Source: Diplolepis rosae
Taxonomy: Eukaryota; Arthropoda; Insecta; Hymenoptera; Diplolepididae
Length of the DNA stretch: 64,000 bases
Assembly: GCA_030998225.1 (NCBI GenBank)
Contig: JAPYXD010000698.1
Span: 971,001 to 1,035,000 of the forward strand
Direction of reading: 5' to 3'
The notes beneath the pieces were generated by a model that searched no databases, had not been told where the DNA came from, and was given only the letters and a program-made list of their open reading frames with translations. The position numbers and the translations under genes were made by a program. The number at the start of each line of letters is the position of its first letter. Within the stretch, counting starts at the first letter, position 1. Shown one piece after another: positions 12,524-25,345 of the stretch.

Positions 12524-12829
12524 ATTACATGCAGGGTCGAATTTACCGACGAGGGTGCCCTGGGCAAACAAGAATAACCGCCACTCTCCTCTATTACTTC
12601 AAAAAATATTGTCCAGGCGCAAGTTTTTAAAAATAAAAACAGGGATTACGTTCTAATAAGATTCATAGTATAAGAGATCAAGATTTTTTGGTTTTTAAGT
12701 ATTGAAAATTTATATTTAAGAATTTTGAAGAAAAATGCACATAAACCCTCATTTTTGCCGCCCTTTTTGAGGCGCCGCCCTGGGCAGCTGCCCATATTGC
12801 CATTGTGTAAATTCGCCCCTGATTACATG
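12524..12829. mobile_element. Short hAT element, 290 bp, exact 8-bp TSD
   Basis: The left end CAGGGTCGAATTTAC (12532) and the right end GTAAATTCGCCCCTG (to 12821) are inverted. ATTACATG is duplicated exactly at 12524-12531 and 12822-12829. Sub-terminal GGGCAGCTGCCC and GGCGGC-rich stretches are typical of this type of hAT terminus. Confidence 0.9.
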
Positions 12830-12949
12830 GTAGATGTAACGTGGATGAAGATTAAGAATAAGTGAGAAAAAGACTTCCAATTTCTTTGTCTTCTTCCCTC
12901 TTGCAAAAAGTGTTCGAAACATATGATACTACTTTTTGTTTCGAAATTG

Positions 12950-13140
12950 AAAAAGAGTTTAATTCTAGTGAAATATATCGGAATTTTTTTTTTCATTATT
13001 TAAACCAAAAGTACTTTATCTACGTCTGTTTTTATCTTCTCTAGCATTTTCCAAAATTTGAAAGCAAAATTCCATATATTTTGGACACAAACATATAGAA
13101 ATTGGACATTATTCACATGAACTTGCTACTTTAAAAAAAA
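12950..13140 (+). repeat. Dispersed repeat copy 1
   Basis: The run AAACCAAAAGTACTTTATCT, then GTCTGTTTTTATCT, then GGACACAAACATATAGAAAT matches 22478-22660 and, for the second half, 26650-26790. The three copies are in the same orientation and diverged. Possibly a SINE tail. Confidence 0.65.
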
Positions 13141-13219
13141 GAGACAAGTATATATCTGTCTCTTTTATACCTATGCAACCTTTACAACGCAAAACGCTTT
13201 CATTGGATAGGGGAGAGGG

Positions 13220-13830
13220 TCATTAAGGCCATGGGTCATGCAGGTCACCTGATCAATCCAGTCCCTGGACCCTTGCTATCGATTTTTCTCCACATATAAA
13301 TTTTATATCAAAATAAATAGGTCAAAATTTAGGAAATAATAGCATATAGAAGGAAGAGGGGAAGGCAAAGTGTATTAAAATGAATTTTTTTTCAATTTTA
13401 TTAACAATACAAACTAAGTGTCTTGAGTTTTTCTGTACTGGTCTAACACTGTCGGTAATATACTCTGCACATTTGTTAGAATTACTTATTATTATTAAAA
13501 TTATCTTTTACCATTGTGAATATTGAAGACATAATAGACCTGTCTCAGTAATTTTTGATTCATTTCCCCAAACTTCACGACGGTATTTCATTCTACGTGG
13601 AAATTTAGTTACAGAGTTGTAATTGCCAAAAACAATTCACTTTTATATTTTAGAATTAAAAAAACTGGAGAATTTTGACTAAAACGCAGTTAACAGATGA
13701 TCCTTATTATCTTCTGATATATTTATTCAATTTTGAGTAAGATATTTTATTTTAAAAAAAATTATCTTACATGGTTGAATTAACATATAATTTTCGTCAC
13801 GTGACCTGCTTGGCCCATGGCGTTAAGGAT
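13220..13830. mobile_element. Possible old inverted-end element
   Basis: TTAAGGCCATGGGTCATGCA (13225 on) and the reverse complement of GTGACCTGCTTGGCCCATGG (13799 on) are about 85% matched inverted ends roughly 600 bp apart. No clear target duplication or ORF. Confidence 0.45.
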
Positions 13831-16800
13831 AAATGAAATTTTGCCGAAAATTAATTCAGTAGAACCAGCAGAGCATTCAGTGGATGTAAATTGAAGCTTT
13901 AGTTTTCGTAATGTATATAGTTATTTTACGGAGAAATGTACTGCCAGCAATACACTTTTGTACGAAAATTAGCTTCCGATTTATGGCGGGAAGTTCAAAT
14001 CAAAGTTCGGTTACCTCCATGTTAAATTACAATATCAATTTTTATTGCCATTAGTTTATGAAAATATTATTCTAATTATTAACAATTATATTGAATTTTG
14101 AATTAAAATTAGATTTTTTTGTTTAAAGCTTGAGTTTGCCTAAAATTATGATTTATAAGCATAGATAAGAAGTAAGTGTTGATAGAACAGGAAGCAATTT
14201 TTTTGTTTCTTTTATTATATCGACAGTAAAGTCACATTAATTTTCATTCTAACATACACAATGCATATATACAATACAATCTAACAGTTTTGAAAGAGAA
14301 TAAAATTTATTTTTCTGCGGCCAGCGCACTGTGGAAGAAGCAAAGTTTTTTACGCATCCCATGAAGTAGATCAATGATTGCTAAATCTAGTGCCGACAAT
14401 CATGTATCTTCTTCTATGAGTGTTTTAGCAGATGGGAATTATCCGTTGATTTAGATTGACTGATTGCTTTGAACATTAGTACATCAACAGTGCACAGGAC
14501 GAATTTTGAAATGATTATTTAATTAGCTGATAAAGTCACATAATTAATTCGAATACGTATTTTTCTAACAGGGTTTACATTATACAATCAGATAATACCA
14601 CAACATTGACTATGTATTTCATTTAACTGCATATAAATGTATAAAAGATAATGTAATCATATTAACATTATCATAAAATTGTCTTCAACTTTGGTGTATT
14701 ATTTTTTGTATCACGTACTACCTTCTTACTCGTTTGTATCTTGAGAATCCCAACGTTGCAATATACACGAAGAACATACCTTATACATATGTTTCCGGAA
14801 ACATATTTTTAAAATGTGTAGATAGGTAGTGTCAATTTTAATTTTAAACATTTAATATTAAACCAATTTGTTTTAAAATAAATAATAAATTTAATTTTAG
14901 GCTTAGAAAATGATATGACAAGAATGATTTAGAGAGTAGGTAAAAGTATTCTGTGTCTGATTATGGGTATTTGAATATTGTTTGGGCTTATAGCACAAAC
15001 TTTACTTTTGAACAGCTTTGAGCCTTTTTTTCACTCGCCAAAGATTATCAACCGAAATAACATTGTTCAATTTTATTGAGCTCTCAAACCTGGTGTGTTT
15101 CCAATAATTCCTATGACCTCGTTGTGCTGATACTAATCCAGATATTTCGAATATAGAATGACTTGTGGAAACACGAGGAAATAAGTGGGTTAACTGTTTA
15201 GAGTAATTAAGGTAAATCTACAATATGACTTAGTTCTTCACGTCGAACGAAATTCTGTTATAGATCTAGCTTTAAAATACAAATAATTCTATCAGTCGTA
15301 TGCACTTTGATCTTCATAAGATCAAAGAATTTATCTTTCTTAACCTGGCTTGTCGCTAAAATGTAACTCGCGCGTCAGATTGAACATATGTATTCTGACA
15401 ATTGTTCTTTATTGGAATGGACCTTCACAGTGCAAGCATATCATTTACATTTTATGGGTCTTTTTGCAAAAAAAAAAATTTTTAAGGAAATTATTAAAAT
15501 AAGGTTTAATAAACTGTTTTTTGAAAATTATTCTCATTGATAATTCTTATTTTTATTTGTACGAGGGTTACATTTCTCGTCCATTAAATTATGTCAATTT
15601 TTATTCTTCTTCTTCATTGCATCTGCTTGAGGTCTATTTTGATCAAAGTATTGGAGAAAAATTCTGCATATGGTTGAAGAAATTGGTATGCATACCTAAT
15701 ATGCAGATCTTTCTTTTACGACTATACAAAATTTATATATATAATAATAGTTATAAGTTTAGTTGAAAGATAAGGTTCTTAGATAATACGATATGTACTA
15801 TAGATTATTTAGAATGCGGTTGCTCGAAGCTCTCAAGTTTTTAATTTCAGGATATATATTTTAATAAACTTAAACTCCATTCCGGACTGAATATCAATTT
15901 GATAATTCTTGTAATGTTTATTAGGTTAGTGATTACCAATATCATAAAAATACCGGCAAAAGTCTTCAAATGAATTCCTTGATTTTCCACGTAAAATTGT
16001 TTGTACGTTATCTTCATTTATGAGGTACTTTATTTTTTCCAAAAAGAAAAACCTAAGGTTCTTCGTTTATTACTTTCCTGGTATAAAAAAAATATCACTT
16101 GAGTCCCTGGTTTTTGTTAATAGGCGTTCAAAATAGAAAAAAAAAGTTGATTTTGAAGTGAAAAATATATAAAAAGTATTTTCAAATTCAACAACTGAAG
16201 TTATGCAAACATTGTACTGATGCCGCTGAGAGACTTTTTGTTTTAATAAATGGCAAAACTATACCAAAGTTTAGTATGTATTTTACGTTAAAAGTATGAA
16301 AATCAGGGTAAAAAGTTCACTTGTTCGTATTATAATATCTAAATCTGATCTGCGAAAAAGACAAACTTTTATGCGAAGACATATTGCTGTCACACTCGCA
16401 ATAATTGTCAAACGGATGTGAAAAAAAGTTTCAAATGGTATATTTTACTTGAAGAATTTTGTCCGATTTATTTGAATGAAAATTTCATCTATATTGAATA
16501 CTTAAAAAGCCTCTTCATCTTTGGTAAGATTTTGTTAGAAAGAAGCCAAAGTCCAAATCTCATAAAATTGCATCCTGAAATACTTTAACAAGGGAAATTT
16601 TTTTTTTCGGCTTCATCCCCCTCGGAACTTAAGATTTTGGTCGATTCGCACATCCACTACGATGTATAATAGTTTTTCCCTAAAAATCAATTTTTTCAAC
16701 TGAATTCGTCTAAAAATTATTTTATTTCTTTTAACGCAACGCTTTACTATAATATTAAAAAATAATTTCATTAGTAGAGTTTTAAGCGTAATATCAATAA

Positions 16801-17423
16801 TTAAATGGAAAAATTGATTTTAAAGAGTTATCTTAATGGATAATTACATCTAAACTCGAATAACAGACAACAACGATGGAATTGTGGATAATATATGCAG
16901 TTAAACAAATGCATAATATAAATTTTATATGTATCGAAACGTATTAGAAAAAGTAGGACCTTGGAAAGTGCTTAGAAGTTTGGTATTAGATTGAAAGGAC
17001 ACTGTGAAAAATTCCCTAAAATGTTGATGAAAATTATTTTCCCAAAGAAAAATGTAGAATAATCCCTAAGAAATTGTAGCTAAATTTCTCGAAATTTTTT
17101 ACAGTGTAACTTTCCTATATTTCTATACTACAAAAGTAACAAACTTAGACTCTATTTCGATTCAATTTCGAGGGAAATTTCGCGAAAACTTCTCAATGCA
17201 CATGTCTAGAGACTAGTGTAAGAAATATATTGCACACATAAAATTTGGAAACATAACACAACAAAATGAGACATTATGTTTTTGTAATTTTTAACATTTT
17301 GCAAGTTGATTTTTGCTGCTCTAAATTCTATAATACAATATGTATTAACTATATATTTTAAAATACTGAATGGATTTTTGTCGATATTTCCTCTTTTTTG
17401 CACCTCGTTTTCTCTCTCGTATA
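13831..17423. other. Gene-free AT-rich sequence
   Basis: No ORF with coding character, no splice-compatible exon and no clear RNA gene was seen on either strand. Simple A/T tracts only. Confidence 0.5.
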
Positions 17424-17709
17424 CAGGGTGAATTTTTTTATCTTCAGATGTCGAAGTATCTCAAGAAATCCACATCGTTAAATGTGAACCTCTATTTTTT
17501 ATTGCAAACTCGGATTCTCCAATAAAACATACGTAATAACTGGTACACAAAAGTTTTTTTTTAAATTTAAAATTAAATTTTTTAACATTTTTGCGGAGTT
17601 TTTTCCCCCCCCCTGGAAAATAAAAGGTTATAAGTGCGATCATTCTTTTCTTACAATGCATATTTCTTGAGATATTTCGATGTCTCGTTATAAAAAAACT
17701 CACCCTGTA
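17422..17709. mobile_element. Mariner-type MITE with CAGGGTG ends
   Basis: Inverted ends TACAGGGTGAATTTTTTTAT and its partner ending CACCCTGTA continue through a GTCGAAGTATCTCAAGAAAT block that is repeated in inverted form as ATTTCTTGAGATATTTCGA. TA at both edges fits a Tc1/mariner target duplication. About 284 bp, non-coding. Confidence 0.85.
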
Positions 17710-19949
17710 TGTAATACAATTTTTAATAAAACTTATTTGCTACTTTTTGTTTTATGTATATGCATATATATTCATATACATATGCAATTAGTATATGCAT
17801 ATCAATTTATTTAAGTGTCATATGTAAAATGTCCATATATGCGGTTAATAAATGCTTATAAATAAAATATTTCAATAATTAGCCTTAGAATTATCTTATC
17901 ATTAAATTCTTTTCGTTAGGACTAGTGATATGTACTCGTTTTGAACTATGTTCTCATAGTAGCTTTATATGGCCCATTACTTATTCAATTAAACATACTC
18001 ACGATGAAACTTCCGATTCTTAGACTTTATATAGTAAATCATTTTACAATCAGTATTTTATCTGAACATAATACTAAACACCTGAACTTATATAAATTCA
18101 ATAAAACTGGAAAAGGACGTACAATGTGGACGTTTTATAGCAGCGTTTCATTTTCATCTTGATTTAAAGTATAAATTGATATGAGTAATATAAAGTGAAA
18201 TAGATACAGATAGATAAAAATATCAAGTATGTAGTATATATGCATGTACTCGTTTTCAATAAAAAAAAGTAGCTCACTGACAAATACCTATTTCCAATTA
18301 TCAGCAGTTTCATCATCAGCTTTTTATATTCAAACGTTCCATACATTCATTTTAATCAATCAAACTTTCCGCTTTCTTTCGTGTCTAATTTATAAATGTC
18401 TAAATATTTTACTTTCACCATCGAGGCAGAATGATATGTATTGTTTTCAATGTAACATTCCCTAAAATTATACCTTAATATACGCTTATATTCTAATCTT
18501 ACACGACTTTTAATTTCACAGTATTATGTTTAAATTATAATATCAACATCAAATACTTTGCTATGCTAAATTATATGTGTGGCAAATGCAAATATAAAGT
18601 AAATTGTTGATAATAATATAGGTGCTCGAAAGACTAAATTTATCTAGGATTAATTGGCAAGCATCAGAAGACTTATGGATTTCGCACGGCTCGCACCTTT
18701 CTCGTCGCTATCAAAAGATACGGGTGAAGTACAATATATAGTTTAAAAACATCGTTATTTTTCATCAAAGACCAAGAAACAAGCGAAATCAGACCTTTCT
18801 AATACCGTACATTCTTCTTAAATGTCAATTCGGATCACTTTCATTACTTTGTACTCAGATTTTTTTATAAACGTAAAATTAAAGAACTTAACGTTATTTT
18901 AATTAAGCTATAATAACTTAATAATAAAATAAAAATATTAAAATAATACTTATTATATACTCATTATTTCTTATTTTGTGCAGTATTTTACAAGAGCAAA
19001 GTATCTGATATTATTTTATCTCACTTTCCGTCAAAAATCGATCTTTTTGTACTAATCCATTGGGAAATCAAGTAACGCTCGCTTCGCGAAAGTGATTAAT
19101 TATATGTAATTTTCGTTGCAGACAAGTAACAATTTTTGTCGAAGGTGGAATAAGCTTTGTCCACTTTCTGGAACTCTATACGCTATAATTTTCTTCTTTA
19201 TTTACATTCAAATAAATTATTGATTTTCAACGCAATGTTACAAAAAATTCAAGATTGACATTTTATTAACCACTTTTTGAATTTCAATTCATGAGAAATG
19301 ATAAAATCTCAAAATATATCGAACATCCAATCAATCAAAAGATCCGAAAGTAAAACTCTTTCTACTTCGAAAACGCTACATCACGATCTTTTACTTGGCT
19401 TTATGATTATAGTGAGTTTTGCCAACTCAGAGAGAATAAAAAAAGCTTTCATCGTGTAATGACCTTGAGTTTGTTTCACTGTTAGTGTTAATGTTGTTAC
19501 TCTGCTATTATTGCTATAAGAATTTCTTGATTTTTGTCTGTAATGTATTTCAGTGTAATCATCAAAAAGTCATCAAATACACGGATCTACTTTACTTTTT
19601 TTCAGATGAAATCTATCTTTTTAGTCACTTTTTTATTTTATTTGCTTTCTATATAGACAACTGGGCTTTTCTTTTAATTATTATGTAATATCTTTATGAG
19701 TATAGTATATTGTGTAAGAAGTGAGGAAAGTAAGCAATTACTGCAGGCATGACACAAGTCAAAATTACATGATTTTCTTAGATGTTGCAGGCGATATTTT
19801 TTATAAAAAAAAGTAAGAAATATGCCACTTAGCATGCATGTCGAGCGTACAGAATGAGGTTCATCATTTCGTCCTATATAGTTGTAAAAGTTGATCCGAT
19901 AACTTGAATCGAATTTCAATAATTTTTTTTGTCATCTAAAATAATATGA
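17710..19949. other. Gene-free AT-rich sequence with a dispersed-repeat copy
   Basis: Nothing coding was recognised. The segment 19706-19935 (TTGTGTAAGAAGTGAGGAAA, later CGATAACTTGAATCGAATTT) is a diverged copy of 24405-24560, and part of it recurs inverted at 49750-49815. Confidence 0.5.
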
Positions 19950-20737
19950 GGGGATCCGGCACCTTTAACTGGTATATTTTTGATTTTTTTGAAATTTTCC
20001 AAAAATTTTATTTTATTATTTTCTATACTTTTCTGAGTAAGTGTGTAAATTTTCAGGGCAATCTGATTTTTTTCTTGTTTAAATAAATAAAATTAAAAGT
20101 TACTATGTTTTACGAATAATGCGTTTTTAGCGAAAATTAGCTTTTTACACAAAATAGTTTGTTTATTTATTTACTAATATTTCTGAATTATACAGAAAAT
20201 AGTATAACAAAATTGCTAAAGAAGAAACCATATGTATGGAGCAGGGGAGTTTTGATAATGAGTATTGAGACTTCACTACAAGACTTTACTTTAAATACCG
20301 TTTTTTGCAACTTGTGATTTTCCATGTTTATTGCAAAATATGTTTGAATAAAATCTAAAGTATTAGGTACAGGCCTTTGAAACTTTTGCCACTTATTCTT
20401 TGTTATATTATCAATATTCTTGATTATAGAAAGTACTCTAACTAAAAAAATAACTCTAAAATTTTTTTTTATATTTTGAGATATTTTTATTTATTTTTTT
20501 ATTTCATTTGTAATTTTTTTTTCAGTCATGTTACCTTATTTTCCATTTTCAAAAAGTTGCTACACATTGTAAAGAATAAAATAAAAAATGAATCATGACA
20601 ATTGGTTAAAAAACAAAAAAGTTATTCAAAGTTAAAAAATGTCAAAAAAATACCCAAACAATCAACATTTTTTTAAATTATATGGAAGGTCTAAACACAA
20701 AAAATAAAAATAAAAATATTAAAGGTGGCGGATCCCC
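19950..20737. mobile_element. GGGGATCC-ended MITE, copy 1
   Basis: The ends GGGGATCCGGCACCTTTAA and TTAAAGGTGGCGGATCCCC are inverted; TTAA follows the right end (20738-20741) and the left site is degraded. The interior matches, in reverse, the copy at 33188-33753 (for example CTCAATAC, TTATCAAAACTCCCCTGCTC and CCATA landmarks). TTAA sites with short G-rich ends suggest a piggyBac-like family. Confidence 0.8.
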
Positions 20738-20741
20738 TTAA

Positions 20742-23103
20742 ACTTTTGAATTGTACCACGGGGTTAAGAGGAAAATGAAATGTTATGCTCCAAGTGCGCA
20801 AGCTCAATAGTAGTAAATATCATTTTTCGCATTGACTTAAATTCGTAATTTTCGACACGCATAAATTATGTGAAGATAATTTAATCATTGATGCTCATTA
20901 CAGTATTAAATAAAATGATAATATAATAGATGGTTGAATTAAAATTTTTTTTCCACCGTCTACATTATTGGAGGATCAATTACAACACAATTTCAAACTC
21001 TTAAATTGATAAAAGCAAATTTATTAAATTTAAAAATTGAATATCTTTCTGTAGAAAAAGAGACACCTTAGACCGTGCCGGGATTTGAGCACGGGTCTTT
21101 CGGTTGCCAGTTGACTACAATCTTCTCTTTTCCACAGAAAAATTTTTAATTCTTAAAAGATAATGTTTTCTATCAATTAGGACATTACTTTTTAAATATT
21201 TTAAGAATAGTTTGCATTTATTCAACCTTCAACTTTTATAATTATCAATAAAATTATTTATTGAGTAATAAATAATTAAAGTTTATTCCTATTCTACAAA
21301 TATAAATTTTAATTTTCTTTCAAGACACTTGTAGAATTTTTGTGGATTAGCTGCATGAAGTTCGATTTCGGAAGTGGGGCATTTATACATATTCTATAGT
21401 ATATCATATATTATATCATTAGTTCAATTACAATGTCGATAATAGATAGCAAAAATGTGTATTAATTTTATGGTTGCATTCAGTTCTCATTCTCCCTGCA
21501 CACAACTGTTTGTTTCTGGAAGTAGGAATCGAAAGCTTCTCTTTGCTCCTTTAATTAATAAAATTTATTCAAAAACATTTCACGTGGTATACATATGGGT
21601 CCATTGCAAAGTTTCTGTATAGCTTATGGATAAGATTCTACGTCGGAAAGGGCAGAAATTATATAAACTTGCAAATATAATCAAGGCACGAGCTGGATGC
21701 AAAGGTATTAAACCAAATTTCATTATTTTCATGTAAATTTACTTAACTTTACCTAATTAAATTAAGTTAACTTGTGAAAAGTATCAAGTTCATGTGAACA
21801 ACTTGGTCCAGTTTCTACATACTTACGTGCATAATACATGAAATTTTGTTCTTAAAATTTGGGAAATGGTATAGAGAAGGTGAAAACGGACGTACACGAA
21901 TAGAAATTTGATAAATAAATATGCTACTTAATATAATGAGTTTCGGGAAATATCACCAAGAATTATGGTAAAACAGTGGCACTACGAAATGATGCAATGA
22001 AAAAAAATTTTTTTCTTGAATTTGGAATTATTACCATCGGAGATGGTAAAATCCACTTTTATTGATTTGACTTTCTAAGCCCTACTGTAGTCGAAATATA
22101 AAAATACTCGAAAGTGAAACGTACTCATCATAGATGGTAAAAATTTGCCTTAATGTTTCAATTTTCAAAGACGCCCTGATTCCAAAACTCTGCTCTATAC
22201 GATGACGTATATTTACATCAGAAGATTCAGTAAAATGATATTATGTCTCATTATTAGACTCAAATTTCAGACAGACAGCAAGTAATGATTAACATAATAA
22301 ACTTTACCATTATGATAGGATTTTTTCACAACTTTTTCCAATAGTTCTGGTTTACTCTCTAAAATGGCACTTTTTCTCACGAAACGTAATACATTTAACC
22401 ATCAAATTTCTTTCCGTGTAGATATTTTGTTTTTGATAATAAAAACAATTTTTGCGATAAATTTTGCTGAAATTTAACTTTTTTCATTTTCTAAACCAAA
22501 AGTATAGTCTACATACGTCCGTTTTTATCTCCGTAATATCCCCCAAATTTTTCTTTCAAAATTTTATGTATTTTGACCATAAACACGTAGAAACTTAAAA
22601 TTAATAAAATTGTCTGATTTACTAAGTATATATCAAATGCCCTTAAGTATACAATATTTGATATATATAATATTGATTATTGAGTCCAATATTGAAAATA
22701 AGATGGCAATATAAATAAATAAATAAAAGAAATATTTAATTATTTAAAAAATCTCTCTCAGACATTCAAATTAAAAATAGCGATTGATTACAGATAACTG
22801 TAATTATTCTAAACATTTTTCCAAAATTTATTTCTTATTCTATTCAATTGAAAAATTGATGATATGTATAGACTTTTTCTTTGTATTAATATATGTATAA
22901 CACAAGTACTATTTAGAATGTTGCAATCATTTTAATTTAATCTTTTTAATTAAGGTAAACTCATTTGAATAAATAATATCATTTATGCGATACATTCACG
23001 AATCCACTAATCAAGTAGAATTATCATTTGGTTTAACTTTTTCAATTTTTAGTAACTTATAGGAGTATTAATTGATATATTACTGTTAATACAAATTATA
23101 AAT
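20742..23103. other. Gene-free AT-rich sequence with a tRNA-like relic and a dispersed repeat
   Basis: It contains the tRNA-like segment at 21065-21120 and the dispersed repeat copy 2 at 22478-22660 (AAACCAAAAGTATAGTCTAC). Nothing coding seen. Confidence 0.5.
21065..21120 (-). repeat. tRNA-derived SINE head or tRNA relic
   Basis: On the minus strand an A-box-like TAGTCAACTGG is followed at normal tRNA spacing by a B-box-like TGCTCAAATCC with a G+C-rich stem (CCGTG/CCCGG region). No full cloverleaf or credible anticodon arm is seen, so a pol III-derived repeat is more likely than a working tRNA. Confidence 0.5.
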
Positions 23104-23272
23104 TATACAGAGTAGCCACGAGTAGTTTGCAGAATATAAATATACTTTAATATAGTGGTAAGACTTTAGTATCCGTATATAAACTGTTTTACCGACTGAG
23201 AAAATTGCATTGTATGCAAAATACAAACTACAAAATTCCTATTCCAAAACTCACTTGTGGCCACTGCGTATA
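23104..23272. mobile_element. Short TA-flanked MITE
   Basis: TATACAGAGTAGCCACGAGT at the left and, inverted, the right end CACTTGTGGCCACTGCGTATA form TIRs of about 30 bp. A related single end occurs at 34455-34487 (TTACTCGTGGTCACCCCGTA). Confidence 0.65.
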
Positions 23273-23907
23273 TTTACTCCAGTTTAGTACGATGATGTTG
23301 ATTTTTTCACTTATATGTTTTCTTCAACCTTTCCATAATGTATTTTTGTGCATTATCAATTTATGAATAGAAATTTGAAATTCATGTCAGCTATTTCGAC
23401 TTCTTAACAAAAATACTGTCCATTTTATCGGACGAAAGCGTACATCATAATTGCCCTTGGATGAGGGTCATACAACTTTCATGCACACGCGAGGATCTAT
23501 TCATCATTTCCAGTTGACAATAATCAGTTCTTGTGGAATTGATCACGATGTGAAAAATAACAAAAAATAATGCGAATGTAAAAAAAACAATAACGATAGC
23601 AATCACTTTAATGAAACTCGTACAGTTTTCCCAATTAACAAAATCAATATAAAACAGATTTAAAGCTTTACACCATATCAGATTATTTATAATAATGCGT
23701 AGTCATTAAAGTTCATATTCCTATCAAAATCTTATTTTTTATTTTATTCCATTTATTGATTGATGAACGTCATATATCCTAATATTTATTCAGAAAGAAA
23801 GTTCATTTTTAAAAAGAGGCCATCCATCTACCACGTGGGCTATTTTTCATCATTTTTTGACCCCTCCTGCTCTATCCACGTGGACAAACGTGGAATTTCG
23901 CAATGCC

Positions 23908-23922
23908 CCCCCCCCCCCCCCC
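23908..23922. repeat. Poly-C tract
   Basis: A run of about 15 C residues in otherwise AT-rich sequence. It is a simple repeat whose length in the assembly should be treated with care. Confidence 0.85.
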
Positions 23923-24169
23923 CAACTATCTACATAGTATATGGATGGCTCCAAACGCATGCATGGAATTTGCCACTTTTGTGCATGTAGAGCATGCCGA
24001 AAATGGTCAATGTAAGGTCGATTTAACACTGTCACGAATGCACACTTCGAGCAAAACATTACATTTCCTACAATTTCCCACCCACCCCCAGGGTAAAATT
24101 GAAAGGTTTGGGTGATGTTGAGTTACAGAAACAATTAAAAATCGCTTCAAGTTATCAAATTAGTTGAAT

Positions 24170-24560
24170 CAATTTTGACGGCCATAATAAGTCGAAATTA
24201 TAATAATTTGCTCAACAGGTTGGTTAACGAACCTCTTTCTGCACGCTCTACATGCATGGTAAATGGCATATTTCTTACACTTGCATATGGCTCGTGCTGC
24301 AAGCTTTACATTCGTTTCTAATTACATGCTACCCTTACATGTTGCACAATATACTATTCTGTTCACAGAAAAAAAATTATAATGTCAACAACAGATGAAC
24401 AAATAGGAGATTGTGTAAAAAGTGAGGAAAGTATGCGATTACAAACGAGTGTGAGTGTGGCACAAGCCAGAAAAGGAGGTTCATCTTTTCAGATTATGGC
24501 TATCAAAACTGATTTGACAACTTGAATTGGTTTTCAATTGTTTCTGTCAATCGAAAAAAT
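24170..24560. repeat. Dispersed repeat shared with 19706-19935 and 49590-49815
   Basis: GCCATAATAAGTCGAAAT, CTCTACATGCATGGTAAATG and GTGTAAAAAGTGAGGAAAGT are all found again with changes at 49620-49815 and 19706-19935. The block is non-coding and diverged. Confidence 0.7.
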
Positions 24561-24599
24561 TCAAATTTTTTTTTGTATTTTTTTTATGCTAAGTTGGCA

Positions 24600-25345
24600 C
24601 CACTGCCCTCTATACTGACGTGGAGTTCGAGCGCGATCTGTCATTTAATTTAGTTTGCTGACAGTGCTCGATGTTGTCAGTTTATCTCAAGTGTGTTCCG
24701 CGATTTTTCCAATAGATAAGAATATCGAACAAAGAATTTGTCTCAAATTTTGCATTGCAAATGAATTTCGTGTGCGAAATCACTGAAAATATTATAGAAG
24801 GCTTACGGTGAATCGACTTTATGAAAAAGACGTGGATATGAGTGGTACAGTGCATTCAAAAACGGTTGAGATGTGGTGGAAGATTTGTCTCACACTGATC
24901 GGCCATCAAATTCTTCAACTGCAGTTATCATCGTTAATGTTAAGGAAATGGTGACTGAAAATCGGCATTTTAGAGATAGCAGCTGAACTTTCTGTGTCTC
25001 ACGAATTAATTCGTACCATTTTAAACAATTGTTTGGACATAAAACGCGTTGCTGCTGGATTAGTTCCGAAAGACCTGAATTTTTTTCAAAAACTCAATGA
25101 ATATGATCGAACAACCACCGTATTCACCTGATATGGCTCTGACCGACTTTTTTTTCTTTCCAAAACTCAAATTACGAGAACTGAAGTGAATTCCGGAAAA
25201 TGCGTTTAAAAAATGTTTCGATGATTGGATTATTCGTTGGCATAAATGTATTATTTCGGGAGGAGCCTAGTTTTAAGGCGATGAAATAAATTTGGATAAC
25301 TAATAAATAGTTGGTGTTTTATTGACCAATTCCCGGTACATTTTT
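24600..25345 (+). pseudogene. Mariner transposase relic with the catalytic core deleted
   Basis: Plus-strand frames give the mariner N-terminal start NIEQRICLKFCIANEF, then LRKW...GILEIAAELSVSHELIRTIL (HTH region), then VAAGLVPKDLNFFQKLNEYD. This is followed almost at once by PPYSPDMALTDFFFFPKLKL near the C-terminal end. The roughly 150 residues that should lie between, including the first two catalytic aspartates, are absent, and several frameshifts and stops occur. It is a defective, internally deleted copy. Confidence 0.85.

Noticed and set aside
12256..13780. Possible segmental duplication (GTTAACAGAYGATCC and TTATCTTACATGGTT words at 12260/12510 and 13690/13765)
   Set aside because: The shared words are short and the sequence between them differs; not enough to claim a duplication.
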